The notes: a model not told the origin generated them from the sequence alone. A stretch of 64,000 nucleotides of DNA from Pseudobacillus lumedeiriae (GCF_044891285.1 NZ_JAUIYO010000011.1:1-64000), one strand, 5' to 3'. Positions 40,122-48,725 are shown, counted from the first letter of the stretch. Numbers and translations: made by a program.

Positions 40122-41039
40122 ATGAGCAAGAAAGAAGAACATTTGCGTAAACCAGATTGGTTAAAAATAAAATTAAACACGAATGAAAACTATACAGGCT
40201 TAAAGAAAATGATGAGGGAGAAGAATCTTCATACTGTTTGTGAAGAAGCGAAATGCCCGAATATTCATGAGTGCTGGGCTGTTAGACGAACAGCTACATT
40301 TATGATTCTTGGTGATGTCTGTACGCGTGCCTGCCGTTTTTGTGCAGTAAAAACAGGTCTTCCAACTGAACTTGATTGGGCTGAACCGGAACGGGTAGCT
40401 GATTCTGTACAGCTGATGAATTTAAAACATGTGGTTGTGACAGCTGTTGCACGAGATGATTTAAAGGACGGCGGGGCAGCTGTTTTTGCAGAAACAGTAC
40501 GGGCAATTCGCCGGAAAAATCCGTTTACATCCATCGAAGTGCTTCCATCTGATATGGGAGGCATAGAAGAAAATTTGAAAACGCTGATGGATGCGCGTCC
40601 TGATATTCTCAATCATAATATCGAAACTGTGCGCCGTTTAACACCGAGAGTCCGTGCACGTGCTCAATATGACCGTTCACTTGAATTTTTAAAAAGAGCC
40701 AAAGAGATGCAGCCTGATATTCCGACAAAATCAAGTATTATGGTCGGCCTTGGGGAAACGAAAGAAGAGCTGATCCAAGCAATGGATGATCTTCGTGCAC
40801 ATAATGTGGATATCGTTACGCTTGGTCAATATTTGCAGCCGTCTAAAAAACATTTAAAAGTTCAAAAATATTATCATCCGGATGAATTTGCTGAACTTCG
40901 TGACATCGCTATGACTAAGGGCTTCAGTCATTGTGAAGCAGGTCCGCTTGTCCGTTCATCTTACCATGCCGATGAACAAGTAAACGCAGCGGCTAAAGCG
41001 AAACAGGACCTCGGCGAAAAAGAATCTCTCGAAGCATAA
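40122..41039 (+). CDS. lipA: Lipoyl synthase LipA
   Basis: 305 residues, nearly collinear with B. subtilis LipA. The auxiliary cluster is CEEAKCPNIHEC, and the radical SAM motif is CTRACRFC. The enzyme inserts two sulfurs into octanoyl groups on GcvH and E2 domains. Its second cluster is the sulfur donor, so it depends on Fe-S assembly. ATG 40122 (MSKKEEHLRKP) is chosen because it agrees with the family start and has GGGAGATGAAGAA upstream; ATG 40104 has none. Confidence 0.98.
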   Translation: MSKKEEHLRKPDWLKIKLNTNENYTGLKKMMREKNLHTVCEEAKCPNIHECWAVRRTATFMILGDVCTRACRFCAVKTGLPTELDWAEPERVADSVQLMNLKHVVVTAVARDDLKDGGAAVFAETVRAIRRKNPFTSIEVLPSDMGGIEENLKTLMDARPDILNHNIETVRRLTPRVRARAQYDRSLEFLKRAKEMQPDIPTKSSIMVGLGETKEELIQAMDDLRAHNVDIVTLGQYLQPSKKHLKVQKYYHPDEFAELRDIAMTKGFSHCEAGPLVRSSYHADEQVNAAAKAKQDLGEKESLEA

Positions 41040-41139
41040 ATGAAGAAAGATAAAATAGGTTAATCTGGAAAATGAATATAAGCCAGCCGCACTGTTGTTT
41101 TGTCGGCCGCTCAAATTTTAAACATATAGTTCGTTAAAA

Positions 41140-41203
41140 TAAAAACGCTCGGTTCTTTTATCTATCGAAAATACGATGGACAAAAGAAACCGGGCGTTTT
41201 TTA
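41140..41203 (+). terminator. Terminator of lipA
   Basis: AAAACGCTCGGTTCTTTT pairs with AAAAGAAACCGGGCGTTTT (one bulge) and is followed by T. Confidence 0.9.
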
Positions 41204-41275
41204 GCAGTAAAATCATTTTAAAAGCGCAGGGCTGAACGTTAACTTGTATGAGGTATTCAGTCTAACGAATGATTG

Positions 41276-42094
41276 TTAAGGCATTCTATTCATGCCTTGA
41301 TCGGTTGGTCCAGTTGTCCAGTTCGTCCCCGGTGTTCCAATCGTTCCTGGTGTTCCAGTAGGTGTCCCTGTTGTTCCAGGTGTTTTGTTCGTTCCACGCA
41401 TTTCATTGTTCCGTGTATTGTCTGTTTTTGACTCAGTATAACCTTGCGGTGAGTTTTGTTTCATAAGTTTAATGGTCCGGTTAATGTCATCCTGTGCTAC
41501 AGTCATTCCGCCATTCGTTTGAGCGATATTTTCAATATCGCGGCGCAAACCGGTATCGTCTGTCACATATACATTGTACCAGCGCGGCACGACACTTAAT
41601 GCAGTTTTCTTTACTTGGTCTGCTACTTCTTTACGATCTTTATTCGTGCGCGTATCCGTGTCGTAAGCGATTAATACTTCTTCGTCCGTTACGAGCACGG
41701 AGCTATCATTAACCGCTGGGAGTGATACGCTTAATTTGCTGATGGAGTCTGCCATTCTTTCCCGGTCCATCGTATGAATCTCCCTATAGGATACGGTTTC
41801 TCCCTGGATTGGGCTTTTTTGTTGACGGACATAACCGAAGTTATCCTGTCTCTTCTTTGTCATTAGTTCATTGCTGCCTAAACGGTTGTCTCCATTATAC
41901 ATGTCATAGCGGTCTCGGCCATAGCGGTCATTGACGTTTACTGTATTTCCGTCCATTCCGCCTCGATCGCTGACGTTTGTTGTAGCACCGTTCCGATCGT
42001 AAGTATTGTCCGCGAATTGGTTCGTATCATTGGCATTACAGGCAGCGAGCATTAAAAAACTAGAAAATCCTGCGATTAATAGTGGCTTTTTCAT
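41276..42094 (-). CDS. YhcN/YlaJ-family sporulation lipoprotein (YutC-like)
   Basis: 272 residues. The lipobox LMLAAC places the lipidated Cys near residue 19. A low-complexity Asn/Asp/Arg-rich linker (residues about 25-75) precedes the YhcN/YlaJ domain at about 85-200 (YREIHTMDRERMADSISKLS, VTDEEVLIAYDTD, VPRWYNVYVTDD). The C-terminus is a Gly-Thr-Pro repeat tail. It occupies the yutC position next to lipA and yutD. The family is made in sporulation and affects germination or outgrowth in some Bacilli. GGGGG before ATG 42094 supports that start over ATG 42100. Confidence 0.82.
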   Translation of the reverse strand: MKKPLLIAGFSSFLMLAACNANDTNQFADNTYDRNGATTNVSDRGGMDGNTVNVNDRYGRDRYDMYNGDNRLGSNELMTKKRQDNFGYVRQQKSPIQGETVSYREIHTMDRERMADSISKLSVSLPAVNDSSVLVTDEEVLIAYDTDTRTNKDRKEVADQVKKTALSVVPRWYNVYVTDDTGLRRDIENIAQTNGGMTVAQDDINRTIKLMKQNSPQGYTESKTDNTRNNEMRGTNKTPGTTGTPTGTPGTIGTPGTNWTTGPTDQGMNRMP

Positions 42095-42201
42095 AATCAT
42101 TCCCCCTTGCTATATAGATTGCCCGTTTTCAGTTACTTTTTTCTTAGTAATTAATGGCGGATAAGCTATAATGAAAAGAAGAAGGAAAGGAATGATGAAA
42201 A

Positions 42202-42477
42202 ATGATTTGTATTCAAAATCATTGCTATGAAATCATTGACGAGCGGAGCAGCGGTTTTAATGAAGAAGTATTTAGAGAACGGTACAGCGATATTTTAACG
42301 AAATATGATTACATCGTAGGAGATTGGGGGTACGGTCAGCTGCGGTTAAAAGGCTTTTATGAAGATAAGAATCAAAAAGCTACATTCGATTCAAAAATCA
42401 GCACGTTAAAAGAGTATTTATACGAATACTGTAATTTTGGCTGTGCTTATTTTGTTGCGAGAAAAATTCAAAAATAG
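42202..42477 (+). CDS. yutD: YutD family protein (DUF1027)
   Basis: 91 residues with strong YutD blocks (YDYIVGDWGYGQLRLKGF, KATFDSKISTLKEYLYEYCN, FGCAYFV). Small cytosolic protein of unknown function found across Bacilli. ATG 42202 follows AAGGAAAGGAATGATG. Its order after lipA and yutC matches B. subtilis. Confidence 0.9.
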   Translation: MICIQNHCYEIIDERSSGFNEEVFRERYSDILTKYDYIVGDWGYGQLRLKGFYEDKNQKATFDSKISTLKEYLYEYCNFGCAYFVARKIQK

Positions 42478-42478
42478 A

Positions 42479-42600
42479 AAAAAGCTGTCTCATCGGGGCC
42501 TAACCTCTTCATCTATACGTGTGCAGCCCTTCTTTTATGCAAAGGGCACGGTATAGATATAGAAGGGGCTGACACGATTGTTTTGAGACAGCTCGTTTCT
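42479..42600. terminator. Long nested hairpin terminator between yutD and the next minus-strand gene
   Basis: Outer arms AGCTGTCTCA / TGAGACAGCT enclose CTATACGTG / CACGGTATAG, and inside those GCCCTT / AAGGGC. T-rich sequence lies outside the right arm. It should stop both convergent transcripts. Confidence 0.75.
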
Positions 42601-42908
42601 TATATATTAGGCGGAATATCCTGGTATTCTGTTTCCTGGTCTTTTTCTGGATCATCATGGGTAGGATGCGCGCCATCATATTGACGTGGCAGGTTTTGGT
42701 GAAGCGATTTATTTTCGTATGTGAATGCACTGTAAGAGCGCTGTCCTTTTCTCCACGGTGTTGATTTGTTTTCTACGGGTTCATATTTTCCACGCGGCGC
42801 TCCATAGGGACCTTCTGGTGTTTGTTCAGGGATAATATAATTTCTGCTCTTTTCTACGTTTGAGAAATCTGTATACTCCTCTTTTTCCTCATCAAATAAC
42901 AATGTCAT
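42600..42908 (-). CDS. Hypothetical cytosolic protein (102 aa)
   Basis: 102 residues, polar and proline-rich (EQTPEGPYGAPRGKYEPVEN, GAHPTHDDPEKDQETEYQDI), without helix or signal predictions. Similar short acidic proteins are annotated only as cytosolic proteins in Bacillus, and I do not recognise a domain. The start is uncertain: CCGGGGTG abuts ATG 42908, so TTG 42902 (MLFDEEKEEY) is a good alternative. Confidence 0.65.
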   Translation of the reverse strand: MTLLFDEEKEEYTDFSNVEKSRNYIIPEQTPEGPYGAPRGKYEPVENKSTPWRKGQRSYSAFTYENKSLHQNLPRQYDGAHPTHDDPEKDQETEYQDIPPNI

Positions 42909-43158
42909 CACCCCGGAATGTTTTTATTGTTCAGCTTTAGTGCCTTCCTTTCCTAACGTACAGCCTTCTAGAAGATCCGAAGGCTGTATTATTGTTGTTC
43001 TGCGGTTAAGATTACAACGGAGGCGCTTTTGTTTTAACATGCCCATTATCCGCTTTTTTACTCGTTCAATGACTCTAAAGGTGAAAATGTGTGTTGTCTG
43101 CGAATTCATGGTAGAATAACAAAGGAACAACAGAAAGTATACGAAAGAGGTGTTCGCT

Positions 43159-43596
43159 ATGTATTTCGTGGATCGTGAAAAAATTGAAGAAACGTTGAAG
43201 TTTATGGAAGTTCAATTGTCTTCATTTGCTGAACAGCCACAGTGGGAGACGGCGATCGAACGAGCGGCATTGGAGCGTATTGCTCATACAGTTATTGAGT
43301 CGGTGCTTGATGTCGGCAATGCGATGATCGATGGATTTATTATGAGAGATCCCGGCAGTTACGAAGACATTATCGATATTCTGGAAGATGAACAAGTCGT
43401 TGAAAAAGAATCTGCTGTTTTCTTAAAACGTGTCATCACTTTAAGAAAAGTGCTTGTTCAGCAATATACGAGTGTTCATCATAAGGAAGTCGAACAGGTT
43501 TTAAAAGACAATAGGCATGCACTCGAGCAGTTTCCTGGAAAAGTAAGAGAGTACTTAACAAATGAATTAGGGCCGGTTTCGGCATTTAAGCCGTAA
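43159..43596 (+). CDS. yutE: DUF86 / HepT-like family protein YutE
   Basis: 145 residues of the HepT-like all-helical fold (DREKIEETLKFMEVQL, IAHTVIESVLDVGNAMIDGF, RDPGSYEDIIDILEDEQVV). HepT RNase toxins carry RNxxVHxY; here the corresponding segment is RKVLVQQY, so the conserved Asn and His are absent and no nucleotidyltransferase antitoxin is adjacent. It is probably not an active toxin of that type. ATG 43159 follows AAAGAGGTG. Position between yutD and yutF matches B. subtilis yutE. Confidence 0.85.
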   Translation: MYFVDREKIEETLKFMEVQLSSFAEQPQWETAIERAALERIAHTVIESVLDVGNAMIDGFIMRDPGSYEDIIDILEDEQVVEKESAVFLKRVITLRKVLVQQYTSVHHKEVEQVLKDNRHALEQFPGKVREYLTNELGPVSAFKP

Positions 43597-43602
43597 TAGG
43601 CG

Positions 43603-43632
43603 ACGCTTTCGTAGTTGAAGGCGTTTTTTTAT
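43603..43632 (+). terminator. Terminator of yutE
   Basis: ACGCTTTC pairs with GAAGGCGT (one G-U) and is followed by TTTTTT. Confidence 0.85.
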
Positions 43633-43650
43633 TGTCAGGTTTTAATGAAT

Positions 43651-43712
43651 GGCCATGTTAATGATGATTGTTGAGTTTGCTGCTTTGTTGATTGAAGTCG
43701 CTGGCAGCGGAA
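43651..43712 (+). repeat. Family I repeat, right end missing
   Basis: GGCCATGTTAATGATGATTG, then TTTGTTGATTGAAGTCGC and GCAGCGGAAA, as in the copy at 61028, but lacking the terminal TTAACAAAGCC. Confidence 0.55.
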
Positions 43713-43748
43713 AGAATAAAGTCTTATGAATAACCATAGAGGTGAAAA

Positions 43749-44519
43749 ATGAAGTCGTATAAAGGATATCTCATTGATTTAGACGGCACTATGTATCGGG
43801 GGAAAGAAGAAATTAAAGAAGCACGATATTTTATTCAGCGTTTACATGAGAAAGGTATACCTTACTTATTTGTGACGAATAATTCATCACGTACGCCCAT
43901 CCAAGTAGCAGAGAAATTAACAAGGTTTCATATTCCGGCAGCGCCTGAGCAGGTATTTACAGCATCAATGGCAGCAGCTAATTATATTTTTGAACGTGAC
44001 AAACAGGCCTCTATTTATATCATTGGTGAGGAAGGACTTCATTCCGCACTCAAAGAAAAAGGATTTCATCTCGTTCAACACGATCATCCTGATTTTGTCG
44101 TCATGGGGATCGACCGTGAGATCAGTTATGAAAAATTGTCGGCTGCCTGTCTGGCCGTGAGAAATGGGGCGGTGTTTATTTCTACAAATGGAGATATTGC
44201 GATCCCAACAGAAAGGGGATTGATGCCAGGAAACGGTGCTTTAACGTCAGCTGTTGCCGTCTCAACTGGAAGAAAGCCAATCTTTATCGGCAAGCCAGAA
44301 GCGATCATTATGGAACAGGCTCTTAGAGTACTTGGCACAAAAAAAGAAGATACGCTGATGGTTGGTGATAATTATCAAACCGATATCCTGGCAGGTATCC
44401 GGGCAGGGATCGATACGCTGCTCGTTCATACAGGAATCACACGAGTGGAACACTTAGCGGAAGTGGAACAGCAGCCAGTCTATACGAGGAACAATCTTGA
44501 TGAATGGGAGATTGTGTGA
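43749..44519 (+). CDS. yutF: HAD-family phosphatase YutF
   Basis: 256 residues of the HAD IIA (NagD-like) family. Motif I is DLDGTMYRG (nucleophile Asp near 12), motif II VTNNSS, and motif III/IV the Lys of IGKPEAI plus VGDNYQTDI. It is a cytosolic phosphatase of unknown physiological substrate, perhaps a small sugar or nucleotide phosphate. AGAGGTG precedes the ATG. Synteny gives yutF. Confidence 0.9.
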   Translation: MKSYKGYLIDLDGTMYRGKEEIKEARYFIQRLHEKGIPYLFVTNNSSRTPIQVAEKLTRFHIPAAPEQVFTASMAAANYIFERDKQASIYIIGEEGLHSALKEKGFHLVQHDHPDFVVMGIDREISYEKLSAACLAVRNGAVFISTNGDIAIPTERGLMPGNGALTSAVAVSTGRKPIFIGKPEAIIMEQALRVLGTKKEDTLMVGDNYQTDILAGIRAGIDTLLVHTGITRVEHLAEVEQQPVYTRNNLDEWEIV

Positions 44520-44554
44520 AAGTAACATTGGTTTAGAATTTAAATAAACATAAA

Positions 44555-44606
44555 AGTAGAGCTGTCTCAATCAAAGGATTAGAACCTTTAGGAGACAGCT
44601 TCATTC
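44555..44606. terminator. Bidirectional terminator between yutF and yutG
   Basis: GAGCTGTCTC pairs with GAGACAGCTT around a 23-base loop that contains AAAGG/CCTTT. The genes converge here. Confidence 0.8.
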
Positions 44607-44608
44607 TG

Positions 44609-45115
44609 TTATTCCGTATTCGCCGCTTTATGAGCAAGCCGGCTGGAAGCAGCGGCTGCAATGGCCCCGACAATATCATCGAGGAACGTATGCACTTTGC
44701 CTGTTGACTTATCGTTCAAATGTTTCAAGATGCCTGGTTTCTCTTTGTCGATGTATCCATAGTTGGTAAAACCGATGGATCCATATACGTTTACGATCGC
44801 AAATGCCAAGATTTCATCCACACCATATAAGCTTTCATCGCTGGCGATAATGGATTGCAGCGGTTCTTCCAGCTTGCCATTTTCAGCTAGTCTGTCAAGC
44901 TCGATCCCCGTCAAAATTGCATTTTGCACTTCCCGTTTTTTTAACACTTTGTTTATATTTTCTTTGCATTCTTCAATTTCAAGGTTTGGATGATACTTTT
45001 TTTGCAAAAACATCACTAGTTCGGCAATATCATCCACAGTGACGCCTCTCTCAGCCAGCCAGCGGCGTGCTGTTTTTTCGGACATGCTCATTACCGGTTT
45101 GTCTTCGATAGTCAT
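44609..45115 (-). CDS. yutG: Phosphatidylglycerophosphatase A-related protein YutG
   Basis: 168 residues related to PgpA (GVDEILAFAIVNVYGSIGFT, then KVHTFLDDIVGAIAAAASSR). The family dephosphorylates phosphatidylglycerol phosphate or acts near that step; activity of the short Bacillus form is not certain. No clear membrane helix is present, unlike long PgpA, so it may be peripheral. AAAGGTGA precedes ATG 45115. It is divergent from yutH. Confidence 0.85.
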   Translation of the reverse strand: MTIEDKPVMSMSEKTARRWLAERGVTVDDIAELVMFLQKKYHPNLEIEECKENINKVLKKREVQNAILTGIELDRLAENGKLEEPLQSIIASDESLYGVDEILAFAIVNVYGSIGFTNYGYIDKEKPGILKHLNDKSTGKVHTFLDDIVGAIAAAASSRLAHKAANTE

Positions 45116-45284
45116 ACAATCACCTTTTTCTCTAATATGTTAGTACTGGACAGTTCCTTAATAATAAGAATTCCAGACAACGTAGTAAATCTCCTTTTTT
45201 TTAGAAAAGCTTTCTGTTACCTATATCCCCTTAAGCGAAACGAACTATTCAATATGGAGCCATGGAAGAAGAGGAGGAAAGCGA

Positions 45285-46298
45285 ATGGATGGAAAACAAT
45301 TGCTAATGAAGCACTTCCAAGTCAAAGCTGAACGGGTACCATTTGACTCGGAAGCCATGTGTTATGAAAGTAACGGGATACTTTATCTTATTATTGATGT
45401 AACAAAGAAGGAACAAAAATATTTATATGAACTTCATCAAATGTCCCGTCATATGATCGGACAAGGAGAGAAGGGGGTCGCAACATTTCTGCCCGATCAA
45501 AGCGGTCACTTTTTATTGACGGAAGAGAAAAAGGAATTCGTTGTTCTCGCGAGTCGGCGCATGTCTCCTTTAACAACTTTTACGGGCGGAGAATTAGCGA
45601 AATTTCATTTAAGAGGTCAATCGCTTCCGCTTCGTGTACAACACGCCAGTGAATTTGGAAGCTGGAAAGACAAGTGGGAGCAGCGTCTGGAAAACATGGA
45701 AAAAGCAGTCGGAAAGCTAGTAAAGGAACGAAATGATTCATTTGCCCGCCTCATTATTGAATCTTTTCCTTACTATATGGGGCTTGCTGAAAACGCTATT
45801 CAATACGTCGCTGATACAGAAATGGATGAATCGCCGGGAGAGTGGGATGTCGGAGTCATTTGTCAAATGCCCTTCAGAGAAACAGCATGGACGCAAGAAC
45901 CGGCTATTCACCATCCGTTCAATTGGATATTTGATCATGCAGCGCGCGACGTAGCAGAGTGGATTCGTTTACGTTATTGGCAGGGGTCTTTATTGTATCG
46001 TTCTAATTTGGCTGTGTTTATTAGGCAATATGAACAAATGCGTCCGCTTTCCCCGTTTGCCTGGCGGCTTATTTATGGGCGCCTGCTATTTCCAGCACAT
46101 TATTTTGATTGTGCGGAAAGTTACTTTTCTGCTGCCTCTTTTCATTTGAAAAAAGAAAATGAGGAGAAATTAAAAAAATATATGACTTATTCACATGAAC
46201 ATGAAAAGTTTTTAGCTTTCTTTTATGAGCAGGCAGGTGTGCCGGTTCGGCAGTTCAATCTACCTAAAATTCCTTGGCTGGGGTCCACTATTTCATGA
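45285..46298 (+). CDS. yutH: Spore coat protein YutH (CotS family)
   Basis: 337 residues of the CotS/YutH kinase-like spore coat family (LYLIIDVTKKEQKYLYELHQ, GGELAKFHLRGQSLP, VICQMPFRETAWTQ, HHPFNWIFDHAARDVAEWIR). The fold resembles aminoglycoside phosphotransferases, but catalytic residues are not evident, consistent with a structural coat role. AGAGGAGGAAAG sets the start. Position next to yutG agrees with B. subtilis. Confidence 0.9.
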   Translation: MDGKQLLMKHFQVKAERVPFDSEAMCYESNGILYLIIDVTKKEQKYLYELHQMSRHMIGQGEKGVATFLPDQSGHFLLTEEKKEFVVLASRRMSPLTTFTGGELAKFHLRGQSLPLRVQHASEFGSWKDKWEQRLENMEKAVGKLVKERNDSFARLIIESFPYYMGLAENAIQYVADTEMDESPGEWDVGVICQMPFRETAWTQEPAIHHPFNWIFDHAARDVAEWIRLRYWQGSLLYRSNLAVFIRQYEQMRPLSPFAWRLIYGRLLFPAHYFDCAESYFSAASFHLKKENEEKLKKYMTYSHEHEKFLAFFYEQAGVPVRQFNLPKIPWLGSTIS

Positions 46299-46300
46299 AA

Positions 46301-46424
46301 GGCTTTGTTAAATGTACCTCTTGATTTTGGATGAGGAACGTCTGACGCTATCGTTCCTGTGAGCTCTCTCTTAGACATGCTTTCCCACAGGAAGGAGTCC
46401 GCTTCAATCGTCATGAATATAGCC
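46301..46424 (-). repeat. Family I repeat, inverted copy
   Basis: It begins GGCTTTGTTAAATGTACCTC and contains a decayed core (GAACGTCTGACGCTATCGTT, CCCACAGGAAGGAGTC). It ends CAATCGTCATGAATATAGCC, keeping the terminal inverted repeat GGCTTTGTTAA against ATAGCC. Confidence 0.55.
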
Positions 46425-46534
46425 TAATGAAAAGAATAGGTTCATGGATTTAACAAAGTCTGCTGAAAAAAGAGGGTTTTTTTGAATTATGTTAAAATGA
46501 GAAAGTAAATAAAATGAAGAAAGCAGGTGGAGGA

Positions 46535-47560
46535 TTGAAGCCGCTCGTATATGTAACTAGAAAGCTGCCCGAAGAAATTATATCGAGGCTAAAAGAAAAT
46601 TATGAGGTTGACATGTGGCCGGAAGAAGAGGTACAAGTGCCGCGTGAAGTGTTAGTAGAGAAAGTGAAAAAGGCGGATGCTTTATTAACGGTTATCACAG
46701 ATCAATTAGATGAAGAGTTGTTTTCAGCAGCAAATCATTTGAAAGTAGTCGCCAATATGGCGGTCGGTTACGACAATATTGATCTTGATGCAGCGAGCAG
46801 ACGCGGTGTTGCTGTTTGCAATACACCAGATGTATTAACAGACACGACAGCGGATTTGACGTTCGCTTTGCTCTTAGCGACGGCTCGCAGGATGATAGAA
46901 GCAGCAGAATTTGTGAAAAATGGCGAGTGGAAAAGCTGGTCACCGCTGTTGCTAGCTGGTACGGATGTTCATCATAAAACGATTGGCATCGTTGGCATGG
47001 GAAAAATCGGTACAGTGGTCGCCAAACGAGCTGCTGGATTTGATATGGAAATTATTTATCATAACCGCCGCCGCCATGAAGTGGCTGAGGAAATGCTCGG
47101 TGCCCGCTACTGTGAGATGGATGAACTGCTCGCTGAAGCTGACTTTGTTGTATGTCTCGCACCATTGACAGAGGAAACGAAAGGAATGTTCGGAGCCGAT
47201 CAATTTCGAAAAATGAAAAAAGAAGCGATCTTTATTAATGCCAGCCGGGGACCGGTCGTTGATGAAGCAGCGCTTTACGATGCTCTTCAATCCGGAGAAA
47301 TAGCTGCTGCCGGCCTCGATGTGTTTGAGCTGGAGCCGATCGGAGCCGATCATCCGCTGCTTCCGCTGCCCAATGTGGTCGCTCTGCCTCATATCGGCAG
47401 CGCGACGAAAGAAACGCGTCTGGCTATGATGGATACATGCTGCGATAATCTTGATACCATTTTTGCTGACCGTGCACCGCAGACACTCGTCAACAAAGAC
47501 TTTTTGAATTGGAGAAAGCAGGAGTGGTCAACTGGAAGTTTAGGTATAGCAGAAGATTAA
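46535..47560 (+). CDS. D-glycerate / 2-hydroxyacid dehydrogenase
   Basis: 341 residues of the D-isomer-specific 2-hydroxyacid dehydrogenase family. The NAD motif is GIVGMGKIGTVVAKRA. Catalytic-region motifs are NASRGPVVDE, GLDVFELEP and LPHIGSAT, which give the Arg, Glu and His of the family. It probably reduces hydroxypyruvate or glyoxylate. TTG 46535 (MKPLVYVTRK) agrees with homologue starts. GGTGGAGG lies very close to it, so ATG 46514 (adding KKAGGGL) cannot be excluded. Confidence 0.85.
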   Translation: MKPLVYVTRKLPEEIISRLKENYEVDMWPEEEVQVPREVLVEKVKKADALLTVITDQLDEELFSAANHLKVVANMAVGYDNIDLDAASRRGVAVCNTPDVLTDTTADLTFALLLATARRMIEAAEFVKNGEWKSWSPLLLAGTDVHHKTIGIVGMGKIGTVVAKRAAGFDMEIIYHNRRRHEVAEEMLGARYCEMDELLAEADFVVCLAPLTEETKGMFGADQFRKMKKEAIFINASRGPVVDEAALYDALQSGEIAAAGLDVFELEPIGADHPLLPLPNVVALPHIGSATKETRLAMMDTCCDNLDTIFADRAPQTLVNKDFLNWRKQEWSTGSLGIAED

Positions 47561-47583
47561 TAAGGAGTTATTGATTATAAATG

Positions 47584-47787
47584 AAGAGGGTGTCCCAAAA
47601 GTATAACTTTTAGGGACATCTTCTATAATTCTTTACACTTGTCTGTTGATTTCCGTTTCAGGAGCTTCGCTTTCTCCGCAGGAGTCTTCGCGCCTTTTAC
47701 TACAATCAACTCAGTGGAAAATCTTTGTAAAAAAATCTAAAGAAAAAGACTGACCTTAAAAAGTCGTTTTTAAGGTCAGTCTTTTTG
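47584..47787 (+). repeat. Composite intergenic element, family II copy C (internal deletion)
   Basis: It has the same order as copy B at 31354: GGGTGTCCCAAAAGTATAAC hairpin, TTGTCTGTTGATTTCCGTTT, GCTTCGCTTTC, CAATCAACTCAGTGG, and a final hairpin with TCAGTCTTTTT. About 75 bases are missing between GCTTTC and CCGCAGGAGTCTTCGCGCC. The first hairpin should terminate the dehydrogenase gene, the last one the convergent NifU gene. Confidence 0.75.
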
Positions 47788-47789
47788 TA

Positions 47790-48026
47790 TTAAAATACTT
47801 GTTCTACTTCAACGACACCTGGTACTTCTTCTAATAGAGCGCGCTCGATTCCTGCTTTAAGTGTGATTGTAGAGCTTGGGCATGATCCGCATGCACCAAG
47901 AAGGCGAAGTTTTACAATGCCATCCTCTATATCTACTAGTTCACAGTCACCGCCATCACGAAGTAAAAACGGGCGTAATTTATCTAAAACTTCTTGTACT
48001 TGTGCTACCATTTGTTGTTCTGCCAT
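47790..48026 (-). CDS. yutI: NifU C-terminal domain protein YutI
   Basis: 78 residues, a stand-alone NifU C-terminal (Nfu) domain with the cluster-binding CGSC pair (LLGACGSCPSSTITLKAGIE). It carries or transfers 4Fe-4S clusters to client proteins. The sequence DKLRPFLLRDGGDCELVDIE is typical. I prefer ATG 48026 (MAEQQM), 8 bases after AGGAGT; ATG 48032 is only two bases from it. Divergent from yuzD. Confidence 0.93.
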   Translation of the reverse strand: MAEQQMVAQVQEVLDKLRPFLLRDGGDCELVDIEDGIVKLRLLGACGSCPSSTITLKAGIERALLEEVPGVVEVEQVF

Positions 48027-48114
48027 TTTCATCGACTCCTTTCCTATACTCTCATCTATTATAATAATTATTATAAAAAAAATCCATGGATCGATTTCAC
48101 ATTTTCAATGTTAG

Positions 48115-48245
48115 GATCTTTTTGTTAGAGTTGGTTCAATTTTTTATTGATTTTCGCGGGCGATCCGGGAGCCGCCTCATCGCTATCGCTCCTCCTGCTC
48201 CAATCAATAAAGTAACAAAATCAACAATAGTCATTAACGTAGCCT
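48115..48245 (-). repeat. Family I repeat, inverted copy
   Basis: TTGTTAGAGTTGGTTCAATT, then TTATTGATTTTCGCGGGCG, GCCGCCTCATCGCTATCGCT, CTGCTCCAATCAATAAAG, and the end AACAATAGTCATTAACGTAG and CC. It retains more of the central core than the short copies. Confidence 0.6.
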
Positions 48246-48286
48246 TTCGTTAAAATAAGGATAGTATACAAAAGGGGGAAATGAGC

Positions 48287-48616
48287 ATGGAGAAAAAGGT
48301 AGAAATTACTGTTTACGGTACGGAGCAGCTTTGTCCGAGCTGTGTAAATTTGCCGTCTTCCAAAGAAACGTATGAGTGGCTTGAAGCAGCTATTTCAAGA
48401 AAATATCCGAACCAGCCTTTTACGATCAGTTATGTAGATATTCAAGCACCGCCGGAAGAAGAGAAGAAAAGAGCGTTTGCAGCAAGAGTCATTGAAGAGG
48501 ATATGTTTTATCCAGTAGTTCTGTTGGAGGACACGATCGTAGGCGAAGGAAATCCGAAGCTAAAGACAATCTATCGCGAAATGGAGAAGTACGGTTATAC
48601 CCCTGGCGGCGAGTGA
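48287..48616 (+). CDS. yuzD: YuzD family protein (DUF1462)
   Basis: 109 residues with a thioredoxin-like beginning. The motif CPSC lies near residue 15 (YGTEQLCPSCVNLPSSKETY), followed by EAAISRKYPNQPFTISYVDI and YPVVLLEDTIVGEGNPKLK. Next to yutI, as in B. subtilis; a role with Fe-S or thiol chemistry is possible but unproven. ATG 48287 is 8 bases after AAGGGGG, while ATG 48281 is only two bases from it. Confidence 0.88.
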   Translation: MEKKVEITVYGTEQLCPSCVNLPSSKETYEWLEAAISRKYPNQPFTISYVDIQAPPEEEKKRAFAARVIEEDMFYPVVLLEDTIVGEGNPKLKTIYREMEKYGYTPGGE

Positions 48617-48636
48617 AGAATTATCTGGTGCTTTTT

Positions 48637-48673
48637 AAGTCAATAATGACTTTTTTTGAGTCATTATTGACTT
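48637..48673. promoter_or_regulatory. Two activator boxes (candidate UAS) upstream of gabT
   Basis: AAGTCAATAATGACTT (48637-48652) and GAGTCATTATTGACTT (48658-48673) are each a 16-base imperfect palindrome. Their centres are exactly 21 bases apart, two helical turns. Together they also form a larger inverted repeat. They sit 53-90 bases upstream of the sigma-54 promoter, where enhancer-binding activators bind. They could double as a hairpin ending yuzD. Confidence 0.7.
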
Positions 48674-48725
48674 AAAAGAAGTCTGCCTATTCCCAACAAT
48701 GTAAGTATTTGCGCCTTTTTTAAAG

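Noticed and set aside
42924..43130. 68-codon minus-strand frame between the 102-aa protein and yutE
   Set aside because: No ribosome site, and it runs through a hairpin (TACAGCCTTC / AAGGCTGTA); composition is mixed. A short protein cannot be fully excluded.
43159..43596. HepT toxin of a toxin-antitoxin module
   Set aside because: Motif residues are missing and no antitoxin gene is adjacent.
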